From contig NW_024468307.1 of NCBI RefSeq assembly GCF_002104995.1, forward strand, positions 1-51,103: a DNA stretch of 51,103 nt. Direction: 5' to 3'. This document shows, one piece after another, positions 39,930 to 49,462 of this stretch. The position numbers and the translations under genes are program-made. The stretch is from Linderina pennispora. Its lineage: Eukaryota > Kickxellomycota > Kickxellomycetes > Kickxellales > Kickxellaceae. Position 1 is the stretch's first letter, and every line of letters starts with the position of its first letter. Under the pieces are notes generated by a model. It worked only from the letters and a program-made list of their open reading frames with translations. It did no database searches and was not told the origin of the DNA.

Positions 39930-40113
39930 ATACTTACCTGGCACCTCTGCGCTGTGATCAAAAAGGCAACGCGGACGGCTGCGCTGCCTGTCATTGCACG
40001 AAGACGTGCGGCGCGGCCGGGAATGGGTCCTCTGGACTCATCTCCGATGCACAATTTTTTGATGTGGAGACAGGTAGCACACGCGGTTAACGCCGTCGTG
40101 TGTCTGTCTCCGG
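39930..40113 (+). ncRNA. U1: U1 spliceosomal RNA
   Basis: The 5' end ATACTTACCTG is the invariant U1 sequence that pairs with 5' splice sites. Downstream, in order: a stem-loop 1 region with GTGATCAAAAAGG (U1-70K loop, GATCA core); stem-loop 2, in which CGGCTGCGCTGC pairs with GCGGCGCGGCCG (some G-U) around a loop containing ATTGCAC (U1A site); a short hairpin TGGGTCC/GGACTCA (40024-40041); the Sm site AATTTTTTG (40052-40060); and a strong 3' hairpin in which GGAGACAG pairs with CTGTCTCC (40066-40111), with CACACG/CGTGTG inside it. Total about 184 nt against 164 in human. The 3' end is placed just after the last stem. Open reading frames overlapping this region are discounted. Confidence 0.93.
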
Positions 40114-40332
40114 ACCCCCACCCCACACTACCGAAAACTAGAATGCGGAGCAGGCATGTTGCGGCATGCCGCCTGTATGCACAGGTGCGCTGTAGCAATA
40201 CCCATGCACCTGGTCTTGGCCGCTGGCAGGTGCTCCCACGACCAGCGCGGCAGCGATATGAGGTACCTCTGTCAGCAGTAAAGCTAGAATTAGCATTCAG
40301 CGTTATAGAAATAAAAGCTAAAAAAAAAGCCC

Positions 40333-40782
40333 TTAGAACATGGCGGCGACACCAGCAACGGCAAAGCCCAGGGCGGCGGCAACCTTCATGCTGACCGCAC
40401 CGTTGGTCGAGTTCGACTTGGTGGCCGAAGAATTGGCGGCCGACGACTTGGCAGCGCCCGAGCTCTCCTCCTTGTGCATGTCACTCATGTCCATCGACGA
40501 CTCTGCGGCGCTAGTAGCAGCCGGCGAGGCAGCAGAAGCGTCGCCCGAGGCAGCAGCCGTTGGTGTGGGGTCGGAGCGCAGCATGCAGTGGATCATTCCT
40601 GGGCCCATGGTCATGCAGCCCTGGTTTGCCGGGCAGTTGGCAGTAGTCCACGCGCCGCCGTTGCAACGCAGGATGACGGAGTCGTTACCATCCAGGCACG
40701 ACGCAGCGTTGCCCTGGCACGACTGGCCGTTGGCGGCAAGGGCGAGGGCAGCAATGGTGGCGAGGCTGGTAGCGCGGAGCAT
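40333..40782 (-). CDS. secreted six-cysteine protein with GPI-like tail (copy 1)
   Basis: 149 aa from the ATG at 40782. Signal peptide (MLRATSLATIAALALAANG), then a compact module with cysteines spaced C6C10C9C5C9C (CQGNAASC, ILRC, ANC, QGC, MIHC), an Ala/Ser/Thr-rich stalk, and a C-terminal hydrophobic segment (VAAALGFAVAGVAAMF) after small residues, which is a GPI-anchor-like signal. Cysteine order and the RCNGGAWTTANC phrase recall CBM19-type chitin-binding modules, but this is inference. It is paralogous to 42572-43246. I start at 40782 because the upstream frame (to 41112) is unlike a protein and would bury the signal peptide. Confidence 0.85.
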   Translation of the reverse strand: MLRATSLATIAALALAANGQSCQGNAASCLDGNDSVILRCNGGAWTTANCPANQGCMTMGPGMIHCMLRSDPTPTAAASGDASAASPAATSAAESSMDMSDMHKEESSGAAKSSAANSSATKSNSTNGAVSMKVAAALGFAVAGVAAMF

Positions 40783-41673
40783 GGTTGTGTTGGGCGGGCT
40801 TATAAGTAGAAAGAATTGACTGGACAAACGAAGCAGCAGAGAAAAGAGTAGATAATGGCGCCCCTGTCTTGCTCCTTCCGAGCGGCCGCTGTTGACTGAG
40901 CAGATCCACTCTCTCCCTCCGCTATTGGCTAGCGGACCTTGGCCATGTTCTTCTCCCATTCCTCGACGAAACCGTCCAAAAAAACAATGTGCAGGTCGAT
41001 CCGGGTTCAGAACCCAACCCCTGCTCCTCTCCCCCTGAATGAGCCACCTGTCTGTGCACCAGCGACACAAGCCCCTGCCATGCTGTGGCCGATCCAAGCC
41101 CAACTGGCCCACACCGGCTGCTGGCTTTGCCTAGTGCTTGTATCCCGCTTTTATTTATACACCGGCCCATTCACAAGTAAGATGCACCGCTGGCACGGTA
41201 ACAGCAGCAATGCCAGCATGCTTGCGAAGCGGACATCGCTTTTGGCGTTTCGGGGGGGGGGCAGAGCACGGTAGCAAGCCCCAATGCACGTGGGGGCTTG
41301 CTACAACGAACATCCCCTTGATACTGATCTGGCAAGCGTCCTGGCAGAGCTGCCTCGGGGAGTTTGCCTCGGCAGCTGCTCAGCGCCTACGTAGACATAT
41401 TCATTGTTCTGCTGCTTTTCTATGCCATAGCGGCCATTGTCTCCGCAATACACACCAACTCCATCACTATCAGCAGCAGCTCGCGGCTCGCTTGGCCGAG
41501 CCTCAATGTGGAAATGAGCTGGCTGATAATCTTTGAGATTCCGGAGTTCGGACAAGGGGCTGCCTAGAGCCGCGCATGCAATTACTAATTCCCATAGGTG
41601 CCACTAGCCAGCTGCTGCAGCAACGACGACTACTACCCTCATCTCTCTTTCACTTGAACTGCTGCTCCTGTTA
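40783..41673. other. intergenic region with poly-G run and a perfect hairpin
   Basis: This 890-base gap separates two outward-facing genes and holds both promoters. It contains a run of ten Gs (41252-41261) and the hairpin listed separately. A TATA-like TTATAAG lies close upstream of the copy 1 secreted gene. Short frames here are not supported. Confidence 0.6.
41271..41304. repeat. 12-bp perfect inverted repeat with CACGTG loop
   Basis: Arms GTAGCAAGCCCC (41271-41282) and GGGGCTTGCTAC (41293-41304) flank a 10-base loop that contains CACGTG, the palindromic core bound by bHLH factors of the Pho4/Cbf1 type. It could be a compound regulatory site or a cruciform; no gene ends here, so a terminator is unlikely. 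Confidence 0.75.
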
Positions 41674-42180
41674 ATGGTACGGCCTTCTCCTACTACTCTA
41701 CTGCACCAGCTTCGCAAAATGACGACCGACGTTTCCAAGTACCGCTTCAACCACACGATGTACCGCATCAAAGACCCGAAGGCGTCCCTGAAGTTCTACT
41801 CGGAGGCCCTGGGCATGAAGGTGCTCGATCAGCACCACAACGACGACGCAAAGTTCTCGCTCTACTTTGTCGGCTACGAAGACCCGGCGTCCGAGGGTCT
41901 GGTGCGTCTGGGCCGCCAGGGCATCCTGGAGCTCACGCACAACCATGGCACCGAGAACGACGCGGCGTTCTCGTACAACACCGGAAACGGCGATGTCGGT
42001 GGATACGGCCATATCGCAATCACGGTCGATGATCTGCATGCCGCATGCGACCGCCTGGACAAGCTGGGCGTCAAGTTCATCAAGCGCCCCGAGGACGGCC
42101 GCATGAAGCACATCGCTTTTGTCGCCGACCCCGATGGCTACCGCGTTGAGATCCTCGAGAACCCCCAGCTCAAGGCGTAA
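41674..42180 (+). CDS. glo1: glyoxalase I (lactoylglutathione lyase)
   Basis: 168 aa from the first ATG, or 153 aa from the in-frame ATG at 41719. It converts the methylglyoxal-glutathione hemithioacetal to S-lactoylglutathione. One glyoxalase/VOC domain covers nearly the whole chain. The four expected metal ligands are visible: His in YRFNHTMYRIKDP, Glu in GILELTHNHG, His in GGYGHIAI, Glu in GYRVEILENP. The N-terminal MVRPSPTTLLHQLRK is basic and free of acidic residues, so the longer form could be mitochondrial and the shorter cytosolic; this is inference. A single-domain form, unlike the double-domain yeast Glo1. Confidence 0.95.
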   Translation: MVRPSPTTLLHQLRKMTTDVSKYRFNHTMYRIKDPKASLKFYSEALGMKVLDQHHNDDAKFSLYFVGYEDPASEGLVRLGRQGILELTHNHGTENDAAFSYNTGNGDVGGYGHIAITVDDLHAACDRLDKLGVKFIKRPEDGRMKHIAFVADPDGYRVEILENPQLKA

Positions 42181-42469
42181 AATATTCTTCTCGATTATCC
42201 ATCTGATTAAGTCGTAATCTACGATACCGGCCAAGCGCCGTCCCCGTGCATGCATGTCAGTGGTCGGTGGGAGGGCTATGTATAGTGTGTTTGAACGCCT
42301 ACCGCCGCTGCTGTAGCGTTGTGTCCGTCTCGCTGCTGTCAGATTTGCAACTGCCTTTCTGGGTGGACACGGAAAAAAAATCAATTGGATTCTCCCCCCT
42401 GACTCCCCAGAATCCCCAGAAAGTTGAGACGGCTGTTCGAGAAACTGCATGGAAGGTCTGTCGACGAAG

Positions 42470-42477
42470 TATATAAA
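42470..42477 (+). promoter_or_regulatory. TATA box (TATATAAA) of the copy 2 secreted gene
   Basis: AGTATATAAACGG lies about 95 bases upstream of the start codon, followed by a CT-rich leader (CTCAATCTCTTTCTCCC). A typical strong fungal promoter. Confidence 0.6.
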
Positions 42478-42571
42478 CGGAGCTGGCGTGTGAATGTGCC
42501 TCCTCCATCGCCCCTGCTCAATCTCTTTCTCCCACTTTTTTTCGTCAGTACCGCTGCCTCCTCAGACAATA

Positions 42572-43246
42572 ATGGTCTACGCCGTCAGAATCGCCGCCCT
42601 CACTGCCCTCGCTCTCTCTGCTACTGCCCACGACTGCCAGGGCAACGCTGTAGTCTGCCAGGACGGCACCGACTCTATCCTGCTCCGCTGCAAGAACAGC
42701 GAGTGGGAGACCGAGATGTGCGGCGCCAAACAGTACTGCATGACCATGGCTCCTGGCATGGTTCACTGCATGCTGCAGCCCGACGACTACACCCCCACTT
42801 TCTCGGCAGCTCCTTCTGCATCAACGTCTGCTGACGCTGGCCACAGCCACCCTGCCGCTTCGACAACTGATGTTTCGACAACTGATGTTTCGCCAACATC
42901 TGCTGATGCTGGCCACAGCCACCCCGCCGCTTCGACAAATGATGTTTCGCCAACATCTGCTGGTGCCGGCCACAGCCATCCCGCCGCCTCGACAACTGGT
43001 GTTTCGCCAGCGTCTGCTGATGCTAGCCATAGCCATAGCCATAGCCACCCCACTGCTTCGACAACTGGTACTGCAGTCCATACGGATGGTGGCCACTCTG
43101 CTGCCCACACGACGGGTAGGTCGGTTGCCAGTTCCTCAGCAGCTACTAACACGTCTACCAGCACGAATGGAGCACACACCAATGCCCTCAAGATTGCTAC
43201 CATCGCCGCTGGCCTTGCTATTGCCAGCTTTGCTGCTCTCTTCTAG
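42572..43246 (+). CDS. secreted six-cysteine protein with His-rich repeats and GPI-like tail (copy 2)
   Basis: 224 aa from the ATG at 42572. Signal peptide (MVYAVRIAALTALALSATA), then the same C6C10C9C5C9C module as copy 1 (CQGNAVVC, LLRC, EMC, QYC, CMTMAPGMVHC), a stalk built of tandem 19-residue units (ADAGHSHPAAST..VSPTS) with clustered histidines including SHSHSHSHP, and a hydrophobic C-terminal segment (IATIAAGLAIASFAALF) suggesting a GPI anchor. Probably cell-wall or plasma-membrane surface. The upstream frame to 42494 is untranslated leader in my reading. Both copies flank GLO1, pointing to a local duplication. Ligand unknown. Confidence 0.87.
   Translation: MVYAVRIAALTALALSATAHDCQGNAVVCQDGTDSILLRCKNSEWETEMCGAKQYCMTMAPGMVHCMLQPDDYTPTFSAAPSASTSADAGHSHPAASTTDVSTTDVSPTSADAGHSHPAASTNDVSPTSAGAGHSHPAASTTGVSPASADASHSHSHSHPTASTTGTAVHTDGGHSAAHTTGRSVASSSAATNTSTSTNGAHTNALKIATIAAGLAIASFAALF
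42828..43065 (+). repeat. coding minisatellite, about 57-bp unit, four copies
   Basis: Four in-frame units encode 19-residue repeats with the phrase GHSHPAAST. The first unit carries a 5-codon partial duplication (DVSTT) and the last is altered to a SHSHSHSH run. Repeat number is likely to vary between strains. Confidence 0.85.
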
Positions 43247-43448
43247 CTTTAATCGTTTATTCTTGATACTAGACCCTGGCATCCGAAATGAATCCAATTA
43301 TACAGCAGCCGAATGTCGAACCATGAAGTATCTAGGTGTAGAGAGCATTTACCAATCAACTCCACTCTATAGTAGATATCGATACTATGAGAGCAGCATG
43401 GTAGCGGTTGTCATTGATCACAGGTGCTATTCAAAATTTAGGTTAAGC

Positions 43449-45105
43449 TTATGTGGGCCTGGCTGATGGCAAATCAAGGCTTGAGGGGACAGACTCGCGT
43501 TGTTCATTGTAAACAAATATTTTTATTTCCTCTGCGAACCAGTGTTTGATTATATCGCTAGCATCCAGCACGACATTTCTGAGGGACGGCAGCTTTATAA
43601 TGGCAATTGCCACGGTGTCATGGTCCCAACATGTCTTGCATGCGAGTTTTGTTAGTTTCTGACTCATGACAGGAAGGTCAGCCAGCGATTGTCGGTTTCC
43701 TTTGTCTGCGAGCTTGGCATTATGTGAATTGCCAGCTTGGACTCCAATTACCTCAAATCTGGCAAGACCGTGAAGAACTCCCAGCAGTTGGTGAAATTGG
43801 TTGAAGTCAAGCCCGCAGTCGCCAAGGACCAAACACCAAAGACCTGGGGTATTGTAGTCGGTAAACATATGTGCAGGTGAAGAAATATAAAGCGGATGCA
43901 GTGGTAAGCATGTCTTGATCTGCTTGGTATTTGGTGCAATAGGAAAAGGAAAGCGTGCCGCAACTAGTGTTTTATATGAGGTATCACCATGCGCGGAAAC
44001 ATCATTTTCACCTAGGACGCAGACACAGGGCATGTTAGGGATCATGCGACCCTGGAGCAACCCAAGAAACATTCGAGTGACGGCAACCGTAAACGATGCC
44101 AGCGCACTGTAATTATCACCGAGGATAGTGCTGAGATCGGAATTCAAACGTGCAAAAATGCGAAGCGAGGTTAGCGATGGGAGCGCATGGATACTAGGCT
44201 TCCCGCTCAGCTCATGCGACAGCTGGTCACGGTGGTAAATCGTGATGGCTCTGAGCTTTGGATAGACATAGTGGCGGTCTTGGGTGCGGCCATACTCCAT
44301 CATATCTAGGAAATGCGCTATTTCCCTGGAGACTCAGCTCCCCCAGTATTTTCCAGCTTCTAACGATCATTTAGTAGATACTGGCCTCGGTACTGCTGTT
44401 GATATGGACAGGCTGAAGGTCAATATAGTCATCGAATCTGGAAAATATAGCGTCCGATATGCTTTTGTGCAAAATAAAGGTTTGCGGCATCGTAGCAGCA
44501 CATCTCACGATGCATTCAAATCAGCCTTCCTCGCGCTTGCTGTGTATCCCGCAAGCAGCAGTAAACGAGTGGCCCTTTGCATTGGGGAACAGTTTCTGGA
44601 TACACTTGGCAACTGACTGAACCTGCTCGTAAGGATCCGAGACAATCATGTCCTCACGCTCCTTGCTGAGAAATACGAAAATGCATCTCGCAGACCTTAG
44701 GTAAAACTGGATAGAACGAGGGTCCTCGGTAAGACACATGATTCTGATGCTGTCAACAACTCTCTCGTTTACTAGCAAACCATTTGCAGAATGAGCAAAC
44801 TCGGAGCAGCCATTAGAAGCTGCTATAGCAAGAGCAGGATAAAAAATATCTTGTCCTTGGGTGTAGCTATCAGACAGTTTTCCGTCGATATTCTGTAATC
44901 TGGTAAAAATAGTGAAGGACCGTGGGGTGCCATGAGCGGCAAGCGTGAGTAAGCGAAAGAAAAGAGCAGCCCAGCCACTGCTCACTCTATGACGTGCCAT
45001 CTCTTCCCATACACAGTTTAGCTTCTCGCGATAGTCAAGCAGGCCGCAAATGTGACTGAGTATTTCAGCCGAGATGCTTTGTGCTACCTGGTTTGGTATA
45101 TCCAT
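43449..45105 (-). pseudogene. broken F-box/LRR-like protein gene
   Basis: From the ATG at 45105 (MDIPNQVAQSISAEILSHI) the N-terminus looks like an F-box helix set (ISAEILSHICGLLDYREKL), followed by the helical region typical of large LRR-like families of early fungi (FTIFTRLQNIDGKL, VAKCIQKLFPNAKG). The frame meets TGA at 44523-44521, continues sensibly, meets a TAA near 44377, then shifts by one base near 44310 into the LRR-like part (YPKLRAITIYH, LPSLTSLRIF, LPSLRNVVLDASD) that ends at 43449. F-box proteins pick substrates for SCF ubiquitin ligases. With two stops and one shift this copy is most likely dead, though base errors could explain part. No intron rescues it that I can see. Confidence 0.7.
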
Positions 45106-45396
45106 TTGTGACTTCGCCTGCAAAGAGACTAGAAGGCAAAAGATACGCAGGATATATAGTTGGCTTGTCATGATCGCCATAGCAATATATCAAACAGCGG
45201 CAGCTGCTTCAGAATGTGGATTGGCATCTGGTTTTGCCATACTCCCTCAGAACCCTCATATACCAGCAGGCTTGGTCTTTAGACAGTATAGCCATATACG
45301 TTGTTCAGCTCCCAAGCGCTGCATTTATTTTAAACGACTGCTGATGGAGGGTATCCACATATAAGACCACAAGTCTAGCCAGGATATGTGCAATAT

Positions 45397-47392
45397 TCAC
45401 TGGCGTGTGCTCAGCTCTTCAAGCCCCAGGTGCTTGAGCACATTGTCCTCGAGTTCCCAATAAAATTCCTCAGGGTCATCAGGGAACTTTGTGTGTAGCG
45501 CGTCAGTCGAGCCCAGAATTGACGCAGAAAGCATTGTTGTTTCCATCAGCACAACGGCGACCACTGCATCCTGTACTAGTACCTTGTTTCGGAACATGAG
45601 GCGTGCATGCGCCTGCGACAGGCGAATCAAACTCTCCAACAGCCTGATCGTGGTTCGTGCAGCATTGAGCTGATCCCTTTGGCGCTGGGCTTGGTAGTAT
45701 CTGGTCAGCACCTGCTCGCTGGCAGAAGTAGACTCAGGCTGGAATGAACTTTTGACAAAGGCAATGTACGCCTGCAGCTTTTCGAATGGCCCATGAGCTG
45801 CTAGCACGCATCTGATTTGGTGCTGCCTGTGAGGGATCATCCATATCCATCATCGAGGCAAGCCTCGAGCCCATGTCTGGCTGCAGCAATGGATTCTCGT
45901 TACGCAGCAAAAAATCTGAAACGGTCTTGTCCCATTCAGCATCGTGGGTATCAAGCAGAATCAGCACAAGATCAAAGCGACTGAGCAGCGGCGTTGATAG
46001 AGCGACATTAATCGACAGACTCTCGTTCACGTCGAACCTGCCTTTGGGGTTCATCGCTGCCAAGACCGAGCAGCGCGAGTTGAGTTTACACACAATCCCT
46101 GCCTTAGCAACCGAAATGCTCTGTTGCTCCATGGCCTCTAGAATTGTGCTTTTCTCGGCCTCCCGGATGCTGCCAAACTCGTCGATACAGCATAGTCCGC
46201 GATCTGCAAGCACCAGTGCACCAGCCTCCAGCTGCCACTCGGACCCATCTTTGACCGCTGTTACTGTAAGGCCAGCGCTGCTCGAGCCAATGCCTGTGGT
46301 CAGGACCGAACGAGGAACCAGCTGGGCGGCATACTTTAGGAATTGCGACTTTGCCGTGCCCGGATCGCCTACCAGCAGCATGTGCGCCTCACCGCGCACT
46401 CGTAGTCCAGACGGATCGGTACGCGCCACGCCGCTGATGAGCACGAGCATCACGGCTAGTTTCACGTAGTATAATCCGAATACCTGTGGGCACATACTAC
46501 GAACAATGACGTCGCGCCCGCTGAATGGCATCGCTTTGTGGGCATCCCAGAAGGACCTGAATTCGTCTTTGAGGTCGTTGGTGATGGTGATCTGCGAATT
46601 CTGCTCGTTATGGACTAGCACACTGTTGGCGCGCATGATAATGGCGATGTCAGGTCGCTCGCCGACCATTGCCGGACGCCAGCGACGGATTATGACGCCG
46701 GTGATTGTGACTGAATCGCCAGACTTTGCCAGGTCGACAAGATCGTGCTCAAGGATGATTACGATTGCTCGTGGAATCGTGCCCAGCATCAGCCGGCCGA
46801 CCTGCTCTTGGACCTTAATCTCCTGGTAATCTGCACAGTATTGCAGGGCGTCGCCGGTGTCAGTGGTGGCTGGAAAGAAGTTCGTCGAGTTGCAGAATTC
46901 CTCGTTGGGCACCATGCAGCGAGTTGGCTTTGGAATGTAGTTGTACTGCTCCACCTCTGCTGGCATCATGAACGATCCGCGGCATTTACCGCACACATAT
47001 AGGCGCTGCGTCTCCATCATTTTGACCACGCCGGTGCGAATTACAGTGCCAGAAATGCTCACCAGCTTGCCAATGTCTTCAGATCCGGGGATTTTCATGC
47101 GCACAAGGGACGGGTGGTTGGGCAGGTGTGTTATCCGCACCTGCACATCCTCCTTGACAGTGAATTCGGGCGAAAGGTGTGATCGCTGCTTGGCGCGTGT
47201 CTGTGCTGTTGTGCAGGCCTGGCTGAACAGCGGTAGGTAGCGGGTGGGCGACTCGAGCACCATTACAGCCAGCTTATGATCGTACTCGATGAGCAGATGC
47301 ATATCGACCTCGAGCGAGTGCATATGGGTCTGCTGGTCTATCAACAGGCGGCCGATGTCTTGGCTGTAGTAGTGATCCAGGAATTGGTCCAT
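45397..47392 (-). CDS. mcm9: MCM9-like DNA helicase, one apparent frameshift
   Basis: About 665 aa from the ATG at 47392 (MDQFLDHYYSQDIGRLLI), which matches the start of the MCM N-terminal domain; the frame is open upstream to 47920 but that part is not MCM-like. MCM8-MCM9 helicase acts in homologous recombination and mismatch repair. Visible: a zinc finger (YVCGKCRGSF with later paired Cys), Walker A GDPGTAKS, IGSSSAGLTVTAVKD, Walker B LCCIDEF, the arginine finger LLSRFDL, and the C-terminal helical domain (RYYQAQRQRDQLNAARTTIR, LESLIRLSQAHARLMFR). Near 45790 the frame shifts by one extra base in GGG (SSW to FEKLQAY). The specific phrases match MCM9 rather than MCM2-8. Absent from S. cerevisiae. 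Confidence 0.9.
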
Positions 47393-49462
47393 TCGGCCGA
47401 GAACAGCGGTCTCGGCAACATTCCACGTCCATGATCCAAGGGCGTGCGGTGGTGAAAAGGCGACAAGGGGAAATACAGGAGTGTGTTTGGCGTCAGTGCT
47501 ATTTTGGGGGGCGGGTGACATGATGGACCCACAGACTGCGGACACATGGCCCGCAAATGCTGTGGTGTTGTGTGAGCCATCAATAGAAATGGGATTTTCT
47601 GCGCCAAAAATGTATTCTTCGCCTAACAACGTAAGGAACCACCCCATGCCAATCCCATTGGATGTGTGTAGCTTTTCATGTGTAGAGCATGCAGAAATGC
47701 ATGTCGGCGGCTGGTGGAGGAACCAAGTTTTATTTTGGGGAAGGAGGACTGCAACAAGTGTAAGCGAGATAGGATATAAGCCCTGCTTCTGATGAGCTCC
47801 ACGCCAGTATATTGCGAGCACCCCTGCTGGCGCAAGCGGACCGAGATATTGCCCAAATCCATGAGCCTGCAGAGCAGTGCGCATTATTTTTTGAAGAATG
47901 GCAGCCCGGCGGGACGGCACGATACCTTCTTCATCGTCGAGGGATGGGGCGGCAATCTGAAATCAAAACAATACGCTCCTTGTCGCAAACTTTGTTGTGC
48001 AAATCAAGGCTGAGGGCCTGCCGGTGGATAAAAATACAGCGAGCCGTCAGCATGAGTGTGCGGTGCTGGGTGGCCCTGGAAGTGAGTGTCAGTGCGTTTG
48101 GCAAGAGTCGCCGAGCAATAATCATCCTCTCTGCCCATCTCTACCCCGACCTTCCCACCAGGCAATGTCGATCGCTGTATTATTATCTGGCCAACCAGAC
48201 CGCCAAGCAGCGAGCTCGGATGCTCCCAGCCTGCCTCGGTGTGGCTGAGCCGATGGTATTAACAATCAGCATCGGTAATTTTCCCTAAACTGACAGACTG
48301 CGTGTACACATCGCTGCGCTTTCACACCGTCCCTTCCATGATGTGGGCTGATGATATTAATAGGTGCCTGAGGTTCTTGGCGCGCACTGCCTTTATGGCT
48401 GCTCCTGCTGGTTCTCTTATAGTGCCAATAATGGCTGCTTGGGTAGACTGGAAATGCTGGCATGTTCGGAGTCACCCGTTGGGCCGCGGCATGTGGTCAC
48501 CACACACATCCGGGGCATGCCGGCAGCCATGTCGCCGGCATTCCTTGTCGGATGATGCCGACCTCCACCTGGGCTGACAACAGGGCGGCCTATTTTTTAT
48601 CCCTTGTTTGCTATCGTGATGAGTTCTGGGAAACCCGTCCCTGAACCCGCAGCTCAACTCCGCCGCTGATTTATTTCCATGGTAAGGCCACTGCACAGGG
48701 CCATTCGGCAACAAGGCTCCATCAGCCATGGAAAAGACACAGGGAGGTGTATATCGATTGTCGTGGCCATTCAGCGCATATACACCGCAGCTGCCTTGCC
48801 CTCTGTTGCACCAGAGGCTGCTGTTCCTGGGTCCGGGTTGAATTATACTGTTTCGACCAGGGGGGGGTGGCGGCCCCAGAATTATGCGGGTAATTAACCC
48901 GTGGCCCCGCCATTTGATTTTTTCTTTCTGTGAGCCTTGGTGAGGTGCCAAGGGTGGCAACTTATAAAAACTACACCAGGTCGCCATCGCCATTGCCAAT
49001 GGCGCTGGGAATATGTAGGCACTCCATATCTTTTCCCTTTTCAACCCAGCTAGTCATATGTAGCATCCCTATCACTCCTGTCCACCGTGCGGCCATTCTT
49101 TTTAAAGCACCTCTCCTGGCTCCCTGTTTCCGCCCAGCACTCGAATGCGGCCGCTGATATCCGAGTTGTAAAAACACCACCACTTTTCTTTTCCATTTTT
49201 CCTTTTCTCTTACTTCGCCACCAGGCTATTCAGAATCTGTCCCGGACAAAAAGGCATTCCGCCAGAATCTAGCACCCATCAGCTCTCTTTCCTCAGCTTC
49301 TAGCTCCTTGTAACCGTTCACAGCTGCTGCCTCATTCCTCTATTTGCCTTTTTTATATTCTGTCCATTATAGCTCGTATTTACTATTTCATTTTTGCGCA
49401 CGATCTTCTCACCCGGCCCCTGTTTTCTGTCACCTACCAGCAAAAATAAAATAAAGCAGCCA
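47393..49462. other. 2.1-kb gene-poor region
   Basis: No recognised gene. The minus frame upstream of MCM9 (to 47920) is open but has no MCM or other similarity and may be leader. A plus-strand ATG at 48051 behind GATAAAAATA opens a short frame ending near a GTGAGT; too weak to call. A TATAAAAA at 48965 and a pyrimidine-rich tract around 49180-49215 may belong to the promoter of the next gene. Confidence 0.5.

Noticed and set aside
39903-40394. 163-codon plus-strand frame starting MAGAGGGK
   Set aside because: It overlaps the U1 snRNA gene; its sequence is explained by conserved U1 elements rather than by a protein.
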